From contig NZ_JAPFGY010000012.1 of the NCBI RefSeq assembly GCF_026586795.1, positions 1 through 64,000 on the forward strand: a stretch of DNA of 64,000 bases. Reading direction: 5' to 3'. Numbering within the stretch: position 1 is the first letter of the stretch; each line of letters starts with the position of its first letter. Below are positions 24,857 through 35,244 of this stretch, in pieces. Under the pieces are notes generated by a model. That model was not told where the DNA came from and did not search any database. It was given only the letters and a program-made list of their open reading frames with translations. This DNA comes from Erythrobacter sp. WG (lineage in GTDB: Bacteria > Pseudomonadota > Alphaproteobacteria > Sphingomonadales > Sphingomonadaceae). A program made the translations under genes and the position numbers.

Positions 24857-26344
24857 ATGAAGCCCGCCCGCACCGCTCTCAGCCTTGTCCTCGCCCTTCA
24901 GCTCGCCGCCTGCGGCGGGGGCGGCGGCGGGGGGGGCGGCGGTTCGGTGGGCGTGACGCCGAGCCCCACCCCGACGCCCACGCCGACGCCGACCAGCGCG
25001 GCCTGCTCGCTTGGCGCACGGCAGGACTTCGCCGACCAGGTGCTGAACGAATGGTACCTCTTCCCTGACCTCCTCGCGACGGTCAACCGCGCCTCGGTCA
25101 CCACGCTCGATGCCTATCTCGACGCCCGCGTCGCCCCGGCACGCGCGCAGAACCGCGACAGGTTCTTTACCTTCGCGACCTCGATCGCTGAGGAGAACGC
25201 GCTGATCAACTCGGGGTCGAGCGCGGGCTTTGGGGTTCGCCTGTCCTACGACACCACCAATCGGCGCCTGTTCGTCGTGGAGGCCTACGAGGGTGCGAGC
25301 GGCTTTGCCGCCGGGCTCGACCGGGGCAGCGAGATCACCGCGATCGGCACGAGCGCGAACAACCTCCAGACCGTCGCCAGCCTGTTCGCGAGCGGCGGGG
25401 CGCAGGCCGTGTCCGATGCGCTCGGGCCCTCCACCGCGGGCGTCGCGCGGGTCCTGCGCTTCGTCCAGCCGGGCGGCGCGGTGGTCGAACGCAGCGTCAC
25501 CAAGACCGATTTCACCATCACCCCGATCTCCAGCCGCTATGGCGCACTGGTGCTGAACGACGGTGCGCGCCGGATCGGCTACATCAATCTGCGCACCTTC
25601 ATCGTCGCCGATGCCGCCAACCAGCTGCGCAGCGCCTTCGCGACCTTCTCCGCGCAGGGCATCCGCGAGCTGATCATCGACCTGCGCTACAACGGCGGCG
25701 GGCTCGTCACCGTCGGCGACACCTTCGGCGACCTGATGGGCGCTGGCCGCGTGGGGCAGGTGTGGAGCCGCACGGTGCTGCGCGCCTCCAAGGCCGCGCA
25801 GAACGAGACGCGCCTGTTCCGCAGCGAGCCCAACGCCATCGCCCCCACCAGGGTGGCGGTGATCACCACCAGCGCGAGCGCCTCGGCGAGCGAATCCGTG
25901 ACCAACGCGCTGATCCCCTACCTCGGCAACAATCTCGCGCTGGTCGGTGCCAATTCCTTCGGCAAGCCCGTGGGCCAGTTCGGCTTCGACCTTGCGGCCT
26001 GCGATCTGCGCATCCGCGCGGTGACCTTCCAGACGGTCAACGCCAACAACCAGGGCGAATACTATAACGGCCTTGCCAGCGTGGTGCCCAACACCTGCCG
26101 CGCCGGCGACGACATCTCGCGCCCGCTCGGCGACCCGCGCGAGGCCTCGATCGCAGCGGCGCTCGACTTCCTGGCGGGCCGCGCCTGCACGCCGATCGCC
26201 GGAGCTCCCGGCGCCAGCGCGAATGCGGCGACGGGGCTGACGCAGGGCCAGGCCGAACGCATCGGGCTCGACCTGCCGGCGCGCGAACCGCTCCAGCCGC
26301 AGCGCCCGGGCACGCCGCAGCACGATCTGCCGGGGCTCTACTGA
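24857..26344 (+). CDS. S41-family peptidase, lipoprotein
   Basis: 495 aa. The lipobox LAAC (Cys at residue 19) is followed by a run of ten glycines and a Pro-Thr repeat, a flexible tether. The PDZ-like region is FVVEAYEGASGFAAGLDRG, and the protease core holds RELIIDLRYNGGGLV, the nucleophile region SASASASESVTNALI, and the general-base Lys in NSFGKPVG. It should act in the periplasm, anchored to a membrane. The upstream 240 bp gap holds no recognised gene. It converges with the next gene, with overlapping 3' ends. Confidence 0.9.
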   Translation: MKPARTALSLVLALQLAACGGGGGGGGGGSVGVTPSPTPTPTPTPTSAACSLGARQDFADQVLNEWYLFPDLLATVNRASVTTLDAYLDARVAPARAQNRDRFFTFATSIAEENALINSGSSAGFGVRLSYDTTNRRLFVVEAYEGASGFAAGLDRGSEITAIGTSANNLQTVASLFASGGAQAVSDALGPSTAGVARVLRFVQPGGAVVERSVTKTDFTITPISSRYGALVLNDGARRIGYINLRTFIVADAANQLRSAFATFSAQGIRELIIDLRYNGGGLVTVGDTFGDLMGAGRVGQVWSRTVLRASKAAQNETRLFRSEPNAIAPTRVAVITTSASASASESVTNALIPYLGNNLALVGANSFGKPVGQFGFDLAACDLRIRAVTFQTVNANNQGEYYNGLASVVPNTCRAGDDISRPLGDPREASIAAALDFLAGRACTPIAGAPGASANAATGLTQGQAERIGLDLPAREPLQPQRPGTPQHDLPGLY

Positions 26345-26769
26345 GGCTGGCTGTCCGTGAAGGGCTGCGCGCTGGTATGGCCGCAGCCCTTGTAGGTCGT
26401 GCCCTTCCAGGCGACGGTGGCGACATAGGGGTAGCGCCGATCGCTCATCCCGTCGCTGCAGGTGCCGGGCGTGAGCGTGGCGGTGAGCGGCTCGCCCCCG
26501 AGCGTGCCGGAAAAGCCGAGGCCGTTGTTGCCCGCGAAGCGCGCGGCCGCGAACCGCACGCCCGGCTGGTTTTCGGGCGTGGTCCACGTGGCGTCATCGC
26601 CGGCGATGCGCAGGGTCCAGAACGGCTCGGTGCCGGTCAGCGTCACGTCCTCGCCGGGCGCGACCTTGTCGAAGGCCTTTCCCTGCGGGTCGATCCCGTC
26701 CTGCCGCTCGGCGGGCGCACAGGCGGCGGCAAGGAGCAGCGCGGCGCTGAAGAAGGAGCGGCGGATCAT
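26338..26769 (-). CDS. Small lipoprotein with COG3650-like domain
   Basis: 143 aa. A lipobox (LLLAAAC) at residue about 17 is followed by a beta-rich domain starting GTEPFWTLRIAGDDATW, the hallmark of COG3650-type proteins, and ending with two Cys in GTCSDGMSDRRY and YKGCGHTS. It is predicted to be membrane-anchored in the periplasm. The ATG at 26769 gives the signal peptide. Function unknown. Confidence 0.8.
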   Translation of the reverse strand: MIRRSFFSAALLLAAACAPAERQDGIDPQGKAFDKVAPGEDVTLTGTEPFWTLRIAGDDATWTTPENQPGVRFAAARFAGNNGLGFSGTLGGEPLTATLTPGTCSDGMSDRRYPYVATVAWKGTTYKGCGHTSAQPFTDSQPQ

Positions 26770-26841
26770 CGGACTGTTTCCCTGGTTGACGCCCCGCGAG
26801 GATAGGCCGGAACCAGTCTCGTGCAAGCGCATTGGCGGGGG

Positions 26842-28077
26842 ATGCAGTTCACCCCCACCCGCGCCGCGGCGCTCGACCGCCTCGCCCAGTTCCTTCCCGC
26901 CGCCGGCCGCCGCTATGCCGAGACCCGCAACGCCGATGACGGCCCCCAGCCGGGCGGGCGCGGCAATGTCTCGCAGCTATCCCCCTGGCTCCATGCGGGC
27001 TTGCTGGACGAGCGCGAGGTGCTGGACGCTGTCCTTAGCGCGCACGGCCCGCGCGCGGCGGAGAAGTTCATCGCCGAGGTGTTCTGGCGAATCTACTTCA
27101 AGGGCTATCTCGAACAGCGCGCGGCGATCTGGGACGATTACCGCAAGGGCCGCGATGCTGCGCTCGCCGCGCTGGAGGCGAATGCGGGACTGCGCCGCGC
27201 CCTTGCTGAGGCGGTGGCGGGACGCACCGGGATCGAGGCCTTCGATGTCTGGGCGCGCGAATTGCAGGAGACCGGCTACCTCCACAACCACGCGCGGATG
27301 TGGTTCGCGAGCATCTGGATCTTCACCCTGAAGCTCGACTGGCGGCTGGGCGCGGACCTGTTCCTGCGTCACCTGATGGACGCCGATGCGGCCTCGAACA
27401 CGCTGTCCTGGCGCTGGGTGGCGGGGCTGCACACCAAGGGCAAGCATTACCTCGCGCGGGCCGACAACATCGCGCGCTACACCGCCGGGCGGCCCGAGGG
27501 GGCGCTCGCCGCTGCGCGGCTCGCGCTGGATGCCGCCCCGCTGACCGAACCGCACGACTTTGCGCGCCAGCGCCTCGATCTGCCCGGGCCGGTGCGACCG
27601 GAGGACCTCGCCCAACCCTTCGCCCTGCTGCTCCACGACGAGGCCGCGCATCATGCCCCCCTCGCCCTGCCACGCCCGCCTGCACTGGTGATCGGCGCGA
27701 GCCGCCCGGACGCGCGGTCGCCCGGCGCGGTGGGCACGCTCGCGGCCGACTTCGCGCGCGGCGCCATCGCCGGGGGAATGGCCGAGGCGGCAGCGGCCTT
27801 CGCCTGCCCGGCGGTTGCATGGCGCGACGGCGAACCGCTCGCGCCGCTGCTGGCCGAGGCGGGAATCGCGCGTGTCGCCGTCCCCTACCTCCCCGCCGGC
27901 TGGACCCGCGATGCGCTCTGGCCCGACCTCGCCCCGCTTGCCGCAGCGGGCCGCGTCGTCACCTTGCTGGGCGATCTCGAGCGGGCCACCTGGCCGCTCG
28001 CCAAGGCAGGCTTCTTCGGCGTCGCCAAGGCGATCGACGGGCTGCTGGCCGAATGCGGGATCGGCGCGCACGGCTGA
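26842..28077 (+). CDS. Photolyase/cryptochrome FAD-domain protein lacking the antenna domain
   Basis: 411 aa. Residues about 30-245 match the FAD-binding half of photolyases: SQLSPWLHAGLLDEREVLDA, FIAEVFWRIYFKGYL, GYLHNHARMWFASIWIFTLK, and DWRLGADLFLRHLMDADAAS then NTLSWRWVAG. The usual N-terminal alpha/beta antenna domain is absent. Instead about 160 residues follow the FAD domain, beginning ALVIGASRPDARS and ending WPLAKAGFFGVAKAIDGLL; their fold is not recognised. The ATG at 26842 is used, though a GTG 21 bp upstream is possible. DNA repair or light sensing cannot be decided from sequence. Confidence 0.8.
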   Translation: MQFTPTRAAALDRLAQFLPAAGRRYAETRNADDGPQPGGRGNVSQLSPWLHAGLLDEREVLDAVLSAHGPRAAEKFIAEVFWRIYFKGYLEQRAAIWDDYRKGRDAALAALEANAGLRRALAEAVAGRTGIEAFDVWARELQETGYLHNHARMWFASIWIFTLKLDWRLGADLFLRHLMDADAASNTLSWRWVAGLHTKGKHYLARADNIARYTAGRPEGALAAARLALDAAPLTEPHDFARQRLDLPGPVRPEDLAQPFALLLHDEAAHHAPLALPRPPALVIGASRPDARSPGAVGTLAADFARGAIAGGMAEAAAAFACPAVAWRDGEPLAPLLAEAGIARVAVPYLPAGWTRDALWPDLAPLAAAGRVVTLLGDLERATWPLAKAGFFGVAKAIDGLLAECGIGAHG

Positions 28078-28107
28078 AGACCGCCGCGCCGCCCCGCCCC
28101 GCCCCGG

Positions 28108-28461
28108 TCAGATCTGCTTGTCGGGCGAGGGGTCGCGGCGGTGCCGTTCGGCCTTGCCGAAGATCCGCTCGAGCCGCTCGGCCATGGTGTTGGCCGCGAT
28201 CCGCGCCGCGGCATCGACCTCGGACGCCTTCCCGGTCACCCCGATCGGCCGCGACCCGCGCGGGCGCGCCTCGATCGTGCAATGCTTGTCGTCGGCGCCG
28301 TGCTTGGCGCTGTTGACGTCGGTCACGTGCACTTCCAGCCGGGTCAGACGATCCTCGAACCGGGCGAGCTTCTGGCGCACCTGCGCCTCGATCCGCTCCG
28401 CGACGTTCTGCGTGCCCATCACCGAGGAATTGGTGTTGAACTGGAACTGCATGGTGCCCAT
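28108..28461 (-). CDS. Short HPF/RaiA-type ribosome-associated protein
   Basis: 117 aa. MQFQFNTNSSVMGTQNVAER is a diverged form of the HPF start, followed by RFEDRLTRLEVHVTDVNSAK and an IEARPRG strand. It has the single HPF domain with no C-terminal dimerisation domain. Such proteins bind the 30S subunit during stationary phase. The start at 28461 has AGGAGA at good distance; MQFQFN three codons later is also possible. Next to two other short stress-type genes. Confidence 0.8.
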   Translation of the reverse strand: MGTMQFQFNTNSSVMGTQNVAERIEAQVRQKLARFEDRLTRLEVHVTDVNSAKHGADDKHCTIEARPRGSRPIGVTGKASEVDAAARIAANTMAERLERIFGKAERHRRDPSPDKQI

Positions 28462-28538
28462 GGCATCTCTCCTGTGCTGTCAGTGTCCTGTCGCCCGGGA
28501 GAGATCATGCTGGCACCGGCCCGCGCTGGCCAGTGCAA

Positions 28539-28763
28539 TCAGATGAGACGTTCGGGATCGGAGATGTCCGCTGCGCCGTGCCCGGCGCGCAGCGCTTCGG
28601 CCTTGCCGCGTTCCTCGGCCATCTTGCGCGCGTGCTCGGCGAGCCCGCGCCAGGTGCGCTCGGAGCGCAGCTCGCGCTCGCGGACATTGTCGAGAATCGC
28701 GGCGTCGGCAAGTGCGGCGGCCTCGTCGGCGCGCTCGCAGTAGAATTGGTACGTCATTGCCAT
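28539..28763 (-). CDS. Small alpha-helical protein, unknown function
   Basis: 74 aa. Strongly charged and helical: ERADEAAALADAAILDNVRE, then RTWRGLAEHARKMAEERGKA. No membrane segment. It lies between the HPF-like gene and cspA on the same strand, so it may share stress-linked expression. Similar short helical proteins are common in sphingomonads but no function is known. Confidence 0.75.
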   Translation of the reverse strand: MAMTYQFYCERADEAAALADAAILDNVRERELRSERTWRGLAEHARKMAEERGKAEALRAGHGAADISDPERLI

Positions 28764-28898
28764 CGGGGAAGTCCTGCCATGGAAGAGGGGGAGGCGGGAT
28801 TCGGTAGGCGTGCGTGCGTCGGGGGATGCGAGAGGTTGCGCGAAAGGGGCAGGACACGCCGCGCGCGCCCTGCCCCTCCCTATAGGTCGTGCCGTGGC

Positions 28899-29111
28899 TT
28901 ACGCAGCGGCGAGGTTGACGGCGCTTTCCTTGCCGTTGCGCCCGCGCTCGAGATCGTAGCTCACGCGCTGGTCCTTATCGAGGCTGTGCATCCCGGCGGC
29001 CTGCACGGCGGTGATGTGGACGAAGCTGTCCGACGAGCCGTCGTCGGGCTGGATGAAGCCGTAGCCCTTCTCGGTGTTGAAGAACTTCACGGTTCCGGTC
29101 TTGCTGCTCAT
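28899..29111 (-). CDS. Cold-shock domain protein
   Basis: 70 aa, one OB fold with both RNA-binding motifs: GTVKFFNTEKGYGFIQPDDG (RNP1 region KGYGFI) and DSFVHITAV (RNP2). The C-terminal half (YDLERGRNGKESAVNL) is typical of alphaproteobacterial CspA. It acts as an RNA chaperone. The 265 bp gap upstream, shared with the divergent GGDEF gene, would allow the long structured leader common to csp genes, but no specific element was identified. Confidence 0.95.
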   Translation of the reverse strand: MSSKTGTVKFFNTEKGYGFIQPDDGSSDSFVHITAVQAAGMHSLDKDQRVSYDLERGRNGKESAVNLAAA

Positions 29112-29376
29112 GGCGTGTTCCTTTCAAGAACAAGGTATTGCCTCACCGCGACGTGCGGAGAGGATCGTGCGTCAGGCCGTCCGATGAAAGGAAGTCGTCG
29201 TCTGGTTAACGCCGGGGACCCGAAGGTCAGGCGGCGGAGCGCAAGTCACGAAGTCCGTCGCAAATTTCGACGTCAGCAAAAGTCTTGTAGCACACCCCCG
29301 GCCAAACACCTAATCGGCCCGTAGCAGGACCCGCATTAACGGTTTCGCGAGGCGGCCCGCCTATCCTTTGCTCGTC

Positions 29377-30135
29377 ATGGAGACCGTGCTCCCGCACCTG
29401 CCCAGCGAGGCCCTTCGCGCCGATCCCGGCCTGCGCCGACGGCTGGCGCGCACCGGGGGCATCGTGGTGGCCGGCTCGGTGGTCGCCTCCGCGCTCTTCA
29501 CCCACCTCAGCTTCACGCTCGCCGGGGAGGTCGACTACGCCGGCGCGATGACCTTCGCGGTGCTGATCCCGCTGGTGGTGGCGAGCCTCGCCTTCGCCTG
29601 GATCGCCGCGCTGACCCTGCGTCTCGACGCCTCGCGCCGCGAGCTCGAACGGTTGGCACACCAAGACGCGCTCACCGGGCTCGCCAACCGCCGGGCGGCG
29701 TTGGCGCAGCTCGAAGAGTGGGCGGCGGCGGGGGCGGCGGATCTTGTGCTGGCGCTCGCGGACATCGATTTCTTCAAGCGGGTCAACGACCGGCTCGGCC
29801 ACGACGGTGGCGATGCCAGCCTCGTCCACTTCGCCGCGATGCTCCGCCGGCTCGCCCCGGCCGAGTGGCTGGTCGCCCGCTTCGGCGGCGAAGAGTTCCT
29901 GCTCGCCGCCAAGGGCCTCAGCGAGGCCGATTTTTCCGCCACCATCGAGGACCTGCGCCGCGCTATCGCGGCAACGCCGCTGATCACGCCGGGCGGGCCG
30001 CAGAACCTCACCGCCAGTTTCGGCGTGGCGCTGCGGCGCGAGGGCGAGGCCGTGGGGCCTCTCATTACCCGGGCCGACAATGCGCTCTACGCCGCCAAGC
30101 AGGCCGGGCGCAACCGCACCGAAAGGGCCGCCTGA
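29377..30135 (+). CDS. Membrane-anchored diguanylate cyclase
   Basis: 252 aa. Two transmembrane helices (about residues 27-45 and 55-78) precede a GGDEF domain: HQDALTGLANRRAALAQLEE, ADIDFFKRVNDRLGHDGGDA, and the active site RFGGEEFLLAA. It makes c-di-GMP. The inhibitory I-site (RxxD before GGEEF) reads APAE, so product inhibition through that site is not expected. The ATG at 29377 is used rather than an upstream TTG. It is divergent from cspA. Confidence 0.93.
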   Translation: METVLPHLPSEALRADPGLRRRLARTGGIVVAGSVVASALFTHLSFTLAGEVDYAGAMTFAVLIPLVVASLAFAWIAALTLRLDASRRELERLAHQDALTGLANRRAALAQLEEWAAAGAADLVLALADIDFFKRVNDRLGHDGGDASLVHFAAMLRRLAPAEWLVARFGGEEFLLAAKGLSEADFSATIEDLRRAIAATPLITPGGPQNLTASFGVALRREGEAVGPLITRADNALYAAKQAGRNRTERAA

Positions 30136-30189
30136 GCGAGGCCTGGGCGGGGCGCGTCCGGCGCCCCGCTCCCGGGCCAGCGCAGCGCC

Positions 30190-30810
30190 TCAGGGCCGAT
30201 AGCTTCCGCGCTCGCCCGGATAGCCGCGCGGCTCGTCCTCGGCATCGCGCAGGCGGATCGGCTCGCCCGGGCCGCGCGGGTCGAGCCTCGGCGCCCTGCC
30301 CTGCGCCTGCGTCTGCCGGTCTTCGCCCTGCCCGATCGGGTTGCCCGGGTTGAGGCCCTGCTGGTTCTGGCCCGCGGGGTTGCCGCCCTGCTTGGCGCCC
30401 TCGTCCTCGCGATGGCTCGGGTCGGCCGCGAGCGGCTGGAACACGCTCCCGCCGCCCGGCGCCGACTGGCTTTCGCGGATCGCATCGCCGTGCTGGGTGA
30501 CCCCGCGCTGGCGGCTGGTGATGTGCTGGTCGCCGCTGCGTGCCGCCGCGCCCTGGTCGATCACGTAGTCCCCGTCGGACTGCCGGCGATCCGCGCCCAA
30601 GCGCCGCTCCATCGGCTGGAAGGCTCTGCCCTCATGATCATCCGCGGTCATGTGCCCGCGCTCATCGAGGCTGTGCTCCGCATCGACCGGCGGCCGGCTC
30701 GCGGCCTGCTGGTTGGCACGGTTAGCGCGCTCGGACTGGTTGTTGAGCCCGTCGTCGCGGCGGTCCTGCCGCATATCCTTGTTATGGCTCATCGGGTCAC
30801 GGTCGGTCAT
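30190..30810 (-). CDS. Very hydrophilic disordered protein (hydrophilin-like)
   Basis: 206 aa with almost no hydrophobic residues and no predicted structure. It is rich in Gly, Gln, Asn, Asp and Arg, for example NNQSERANRANQQAASRPP and QGLNPGNPIGQGEDRQTQ. The ATG at 30810 has AGGAG eight bases upstream and is preferred to an ATG six bases earlier. Such composition is typical of proteins made under drying or osmotic stress. No family is recognised, and the function is inference. Confidence 0.7.
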   Translation of the reverse strand: MTDRDPMSHNKDMRQDRRDDGLNNQSERANRANQQAASRPPVDAEHSLDERGHMTADDHEGRAFQPMERRLGADRRQSDGDYVIDQGAAARSGDQHITSRQRGVTQHGDAIRESQSAPGGGSVFQPLAADPSHREDEGAKQGGNPAGQNQQGLNPGNPIGQGEDRQTQAQGRAPRLDPRGPGEPIRLRDAEDEPRGYPGERGSYRP

Positions 30811-30984
30811 GGTCATGTCTCCTCGTGTGGCACGGGCGGAGAGTCTGCGACGAACCGAGCCGGGGTGCGATAACCTGGGAGGGTAACCCGGGAAGCCCGC
30901 CGCGGCGGCACGGCCTTGCCGCGCGGGCCGCAAGGCGGACAAGCGGACACTGTGTCCGCTTCAATCCTTCCAGCCATTCTTCTC

Positions 30985-31704
30985 TTATTTCTGCATAACT
31001 TGCTCGTCCGACCAGCCGCACTGACAGCGGGGATCGGCCCGGAAACGCGATCCGGGCACGAACTGGCGGAACGCCTCGAGCTCGCCCGGCGCGTCTCCAC
31101 CCGGCGCGCCGGCGCCCACCGCCTCGCCGGTCTCGACCTTCGCCAGCAGGCTCTCGAAATCGCGCGCATGGCGCTCGGCCATCGGCCCCAGCCGCGCGAA
31201 CAGCGGATTGCCCCCTTGCATGAAGCGCCCGAGCAGCGCCACCGTCAGCCGCTTGCCGAACCGCCGGTAGCTGCCGACCTGCTCGCCCTGAAAGAACACC
31301 GGCACCTCGACCCCGTTCAAGGCGCGTTCGAGCGCGGTATGGGCGAGCACGTCATAGGAATGATGAAACGCCATCTCCCACGCGAGGTCGAAAGGCTGAA
31401 CCCTGAGCCGTGACCTGAGGCGGGCTGCGGATTGCCGCGACTTGCCGACCAATCTTGCGGCCTCGGAGACGGAATGCGTCGCCGAGAGCGCGCGCAGGAA
31501 GGCGGCTTGCAGATCCAGTGACCAGCTGTCGTGGCGCGATGGCTTATGTGGAGTGTCTGCGGGGGTGTCCGGGGGAGGCGCGGAGCTTAGCGCAGATTGC
31601 GGATCGGGGCGAGCGGGGGAGGGATGGAGGCGCGGGTCAGCGGTGGAGGATGATGCGCGAAAGGGGGTGTAGGAAAGGGTTTGTAAATACGAGATCTTTA
31701 TCAA
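30985..31704 (-). CDS. Helix-turn-helix protein of unknown role
   Basis: About 239 aa. The N-terminal 55 residues are Pro/Ser-rich and probably not all translated, because the only start there is a TTG. The conserved part begins SWSLDLQAAFLRALSATHSV, then a helix-turn-helix SEAARLVGKSRQSAARLRSR, followed by WEMAFHHSYDVLAHTALERA and RRFGKRLTVALLGRFM. Arrangement resembles phage or mobile-element DNA-binding proteins, but no named family was recognised. Divergent from the DUF2726 gene with only about 35 bp between. The start is uncertain. Confidence 0.65.
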   Translation of the reverse strand: MIKISYLQTLSYTPFRASSSTADPRLHPSPARPDPQSALSSAPPPDTPADTPHKPSRHDSWSLDLQAAFLRALSATHSVSEAARLVGKSRQSAARLRSRLRVQPFDLAWEMAFHHSYDVLAHTALERALNGVEVPVFFQGEQVGSYRRFGKRLTVALLGRFMQGGNPLFARLGPMAERHARDFESLLAKVETGEAVGAGAPGGDAPGELEAFRQFVPGSRFRADPRCQCGWSDEQVMQK

Positions 31705-31739
31705 TCCGGGCCATCAAGCGCGCACCAGAGGGAACGAAG

Positions 31740-32399
31740 ATGGACGGGGCTGCCCAATTTCTTACCGGACCATGGCCTCTGACCGCTCTGATCATCAGCA
31801 TTGTGCTGTTCTGCGGCGCACTTGTGCTGAGCCTCACGGTGATTGATGAGAAGATCAAGATTGCCAAGCGCAAAGCCTTCTGGGCAGGGCGCAGGTCTGG
31901 CGGCGCAGCCAATGGAAACAAGGCGGACTTCGCTGCCGAGCAGTTGAAAAAGGTCGCGAGTGCCCCTTTCACGGCTCGCCCTCTGTTAAACACTCCCGAA
32001 GCCAAGGTCTTTGAGACGCTTCGTCAAACCGTCGTCGCACGCAATCCGCGTTGGCAAGTGATGGCGCAGGTCAGCGTCGGCGAATTCCTTGCCAGCCCTG
32101 ACGCCGAGGCATTTCGTGCGGTGAACTCCAAGCGGGTCGACTTTGCGCTGATGGACGAAAACTGCTGCGTGCGGCACGCGCTCGAATATCAGGGATCAGG
32201 CCACCATGTGGAATCTAGCGCCGCCGCCCGCGATGCCGTGAAGAAGGAAGCGCTGCGCAAGGCGGGGATTGGCTATCACGAAGTGGTCGCAGGCCACACC
32301 ACGCCCAGCGAGCTGCGCGCGCTGGTGGAAAAGCTAGTCCCGGCAGGGCGCGGGGCCACGCGCGATGGCGGGGAAACGGTGCGAGCTGTAGGAGCATAA
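31740..32399 (+). CDS. DUF2726 protein with membrane anchor
   Basis: 219 aa. One N-terminal transmembrane helix (PLTALIISIVLFCGALVLSL) is followed by a domain with VFETLRQTVVARNPRWQVMA, then KRVDFALMDENCCVRHALEY and the final part KKEALRKAGIGYHEVV. The pattern is that of DUF2726, a restriction-endonuclease-like fold (RVDF and E/Q-x-x-G positions). Base composition is visibly less GC-rich than the neighbours in its first half (around 31900-32000), hinting at transfer. No partner methylase is near. Confidence 0.8.
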   Translation: MDGAAQFLTGPWPLTALIISIVLFCGALVLSLTVIDEKIKIAKRKAFWAGRRSGGAANGNKADFAAEQLKKVASAPFTARPLLNTPEAKVFETLRQTVVARNPRWQVMAQVSVGEFLASPDAEAFRAVNSKRVDFALMDENCCVRHALEYQGSGHHVESSAAARDAVKKEALRKAGIGYHEVVAGHTTPSELRALVEKLVPAGRGATRDGGETVRAVGA

Positions 32400-32520
32400 G
32401 GCGGCGACAGACCACCGGAAGCGAGGAGAAACCTGCCCTCCGCGTCTCGCTTCCCTCTGCGGTCTCTGCGTAAAACCCTGCCCGGGTGCGGCAAGCGCGC
32501 CGCCCGTTCGGATGACCCTC

Positions 32521-32573
32521 GCCCGCCCCTCCACCATGCTGCGCATGGTCCCCTGCCGTTGCAGGAGAGGATC
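32521..32573. repeat. Family 1 palindromic arm, single diverged copy
   Basis: GCCCCTCCACCATGCTGCGC then ATGGT matches the right arm of family 1, while the second hairpin has drifted to CCTGC-CGTT-GCAGG. Its right end merges with the stop codon of the RidA gene (TGA then TCCTC on that strand), as in the hisA copy. Confidence 0.85.
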
Positions 32574-33039
32574 AGGGCTTGCGCACCGTCAGCTTGATCT
32601 CCGTCACCGCGGTCGGCTCGTAGAGTTCGGTCACGCCCACTGCGGTCCAGGCCGGGAAGGGGGCTTTGATGTAGCGGTTCTTGACCGTCACCAGATCGTC
32701 GAGTTGCGCGCTCGTTTTCCCGGCGTGGAAGGTGTCGAACACCAGCACGTCGTCCCAGGTGGCGCCGAGGCGCTTCAGGATGCCGTCGATCCGCGCGAAG
32801 GCGCGCTCGTAGCCGGGGGTGAGGTCGGTCTCGCCGGGGACGGGGCCCGCGACCACGCCCGACAGGTGGATGGTGTCGCCGTGGATCACCGCGTCCGAGA
32901 AGCCCGCGAACTCCTGGAAGGCGCGGGCCTCGGGGTGCTCGGGCATGAGCGTCTGCTTGGGCTCGCCCGCGTGGGCGGCGGCGGCCGACAGCGCAAGTGC
33001 GAAGGCGGCGGCGACGCTGGCAAAGTGTTTCTGATGCAT
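32572..33039 (-). CDS. Exported RidA/YjgF-family protein
   Basis: 155 aa. A signal peptide (FASVAAAFALALSAAAAHA) precedes a RidA-like domain: FSDAVIHGDTIHLSGVVAGP, TPGYERAFARIDGILKRLGA, and AWTAVGVTELYEPTAVTEI. RidA proteins usually deaminate reactive enamines in the cytoplasm; this one is predicted periplasmic, and the catalytic Arg of RidA is not evident in its usual place. It probably belongs to a different YjgF subgroup. Confidence 0.85.
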   Translation of the reverse strand: MHQKHFASVAAAFALALSAAAAHAGEPKQTLMPEHPEARAFQEFAGFSDAVIHGDTIHLSGVVAGPVPGETDLTPGYERAFARIDGILKRLGATWDDVLVFDTFHAGKTSAQLDDLVTVKNRYIKAPFPAWTAVGVTELYEPTAVTEIKLTVRKP

Positions 33040-33046
33040 GGATGAT

Positions 33047-33191
33047 CCTTCCCCCCGGAGCGGGCGAGGGTATCAAGCCCCTTCCGCCTGGGGAAGGGGT
33101 TGGGGATGGGGGTTCGGCATCCGATCCCTTGCCTGCCCGCGCACCTGTCGGAGCCCCCACCCCCCGGCCCCCTCCCCGAGGGGAGGGGGAA
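33047..33191. repeat. C/G-rich palindromic intergenic element, family 3 (copy 2)
   Basis: GGGGAAGGGGTTGGGGATGG on one side and GAGCCCCCACCCC... with CCCCTCCCCGAGGGGAGGGG at the end form long imperfect arms. Related to 11136-11275 by its CCCCCACCCC and CCCCTCCCC blocks. Lies between thiC and the RidA gene. Confidence 0.6.
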
Positions 33192-33197
33192 GAAAGA

Positions 33198-35216
<2,019 letters not shown>

Positions 35217-35244
35217 ATGGGGCGTGATAGAGGGCGCGGGCGTG

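Noticed and set aside
24812..26587. 591-codon minus-strand frame
   Set aside because: Antisense to the S41 peptidase, whose lipobox and catalytic motifs are clear.
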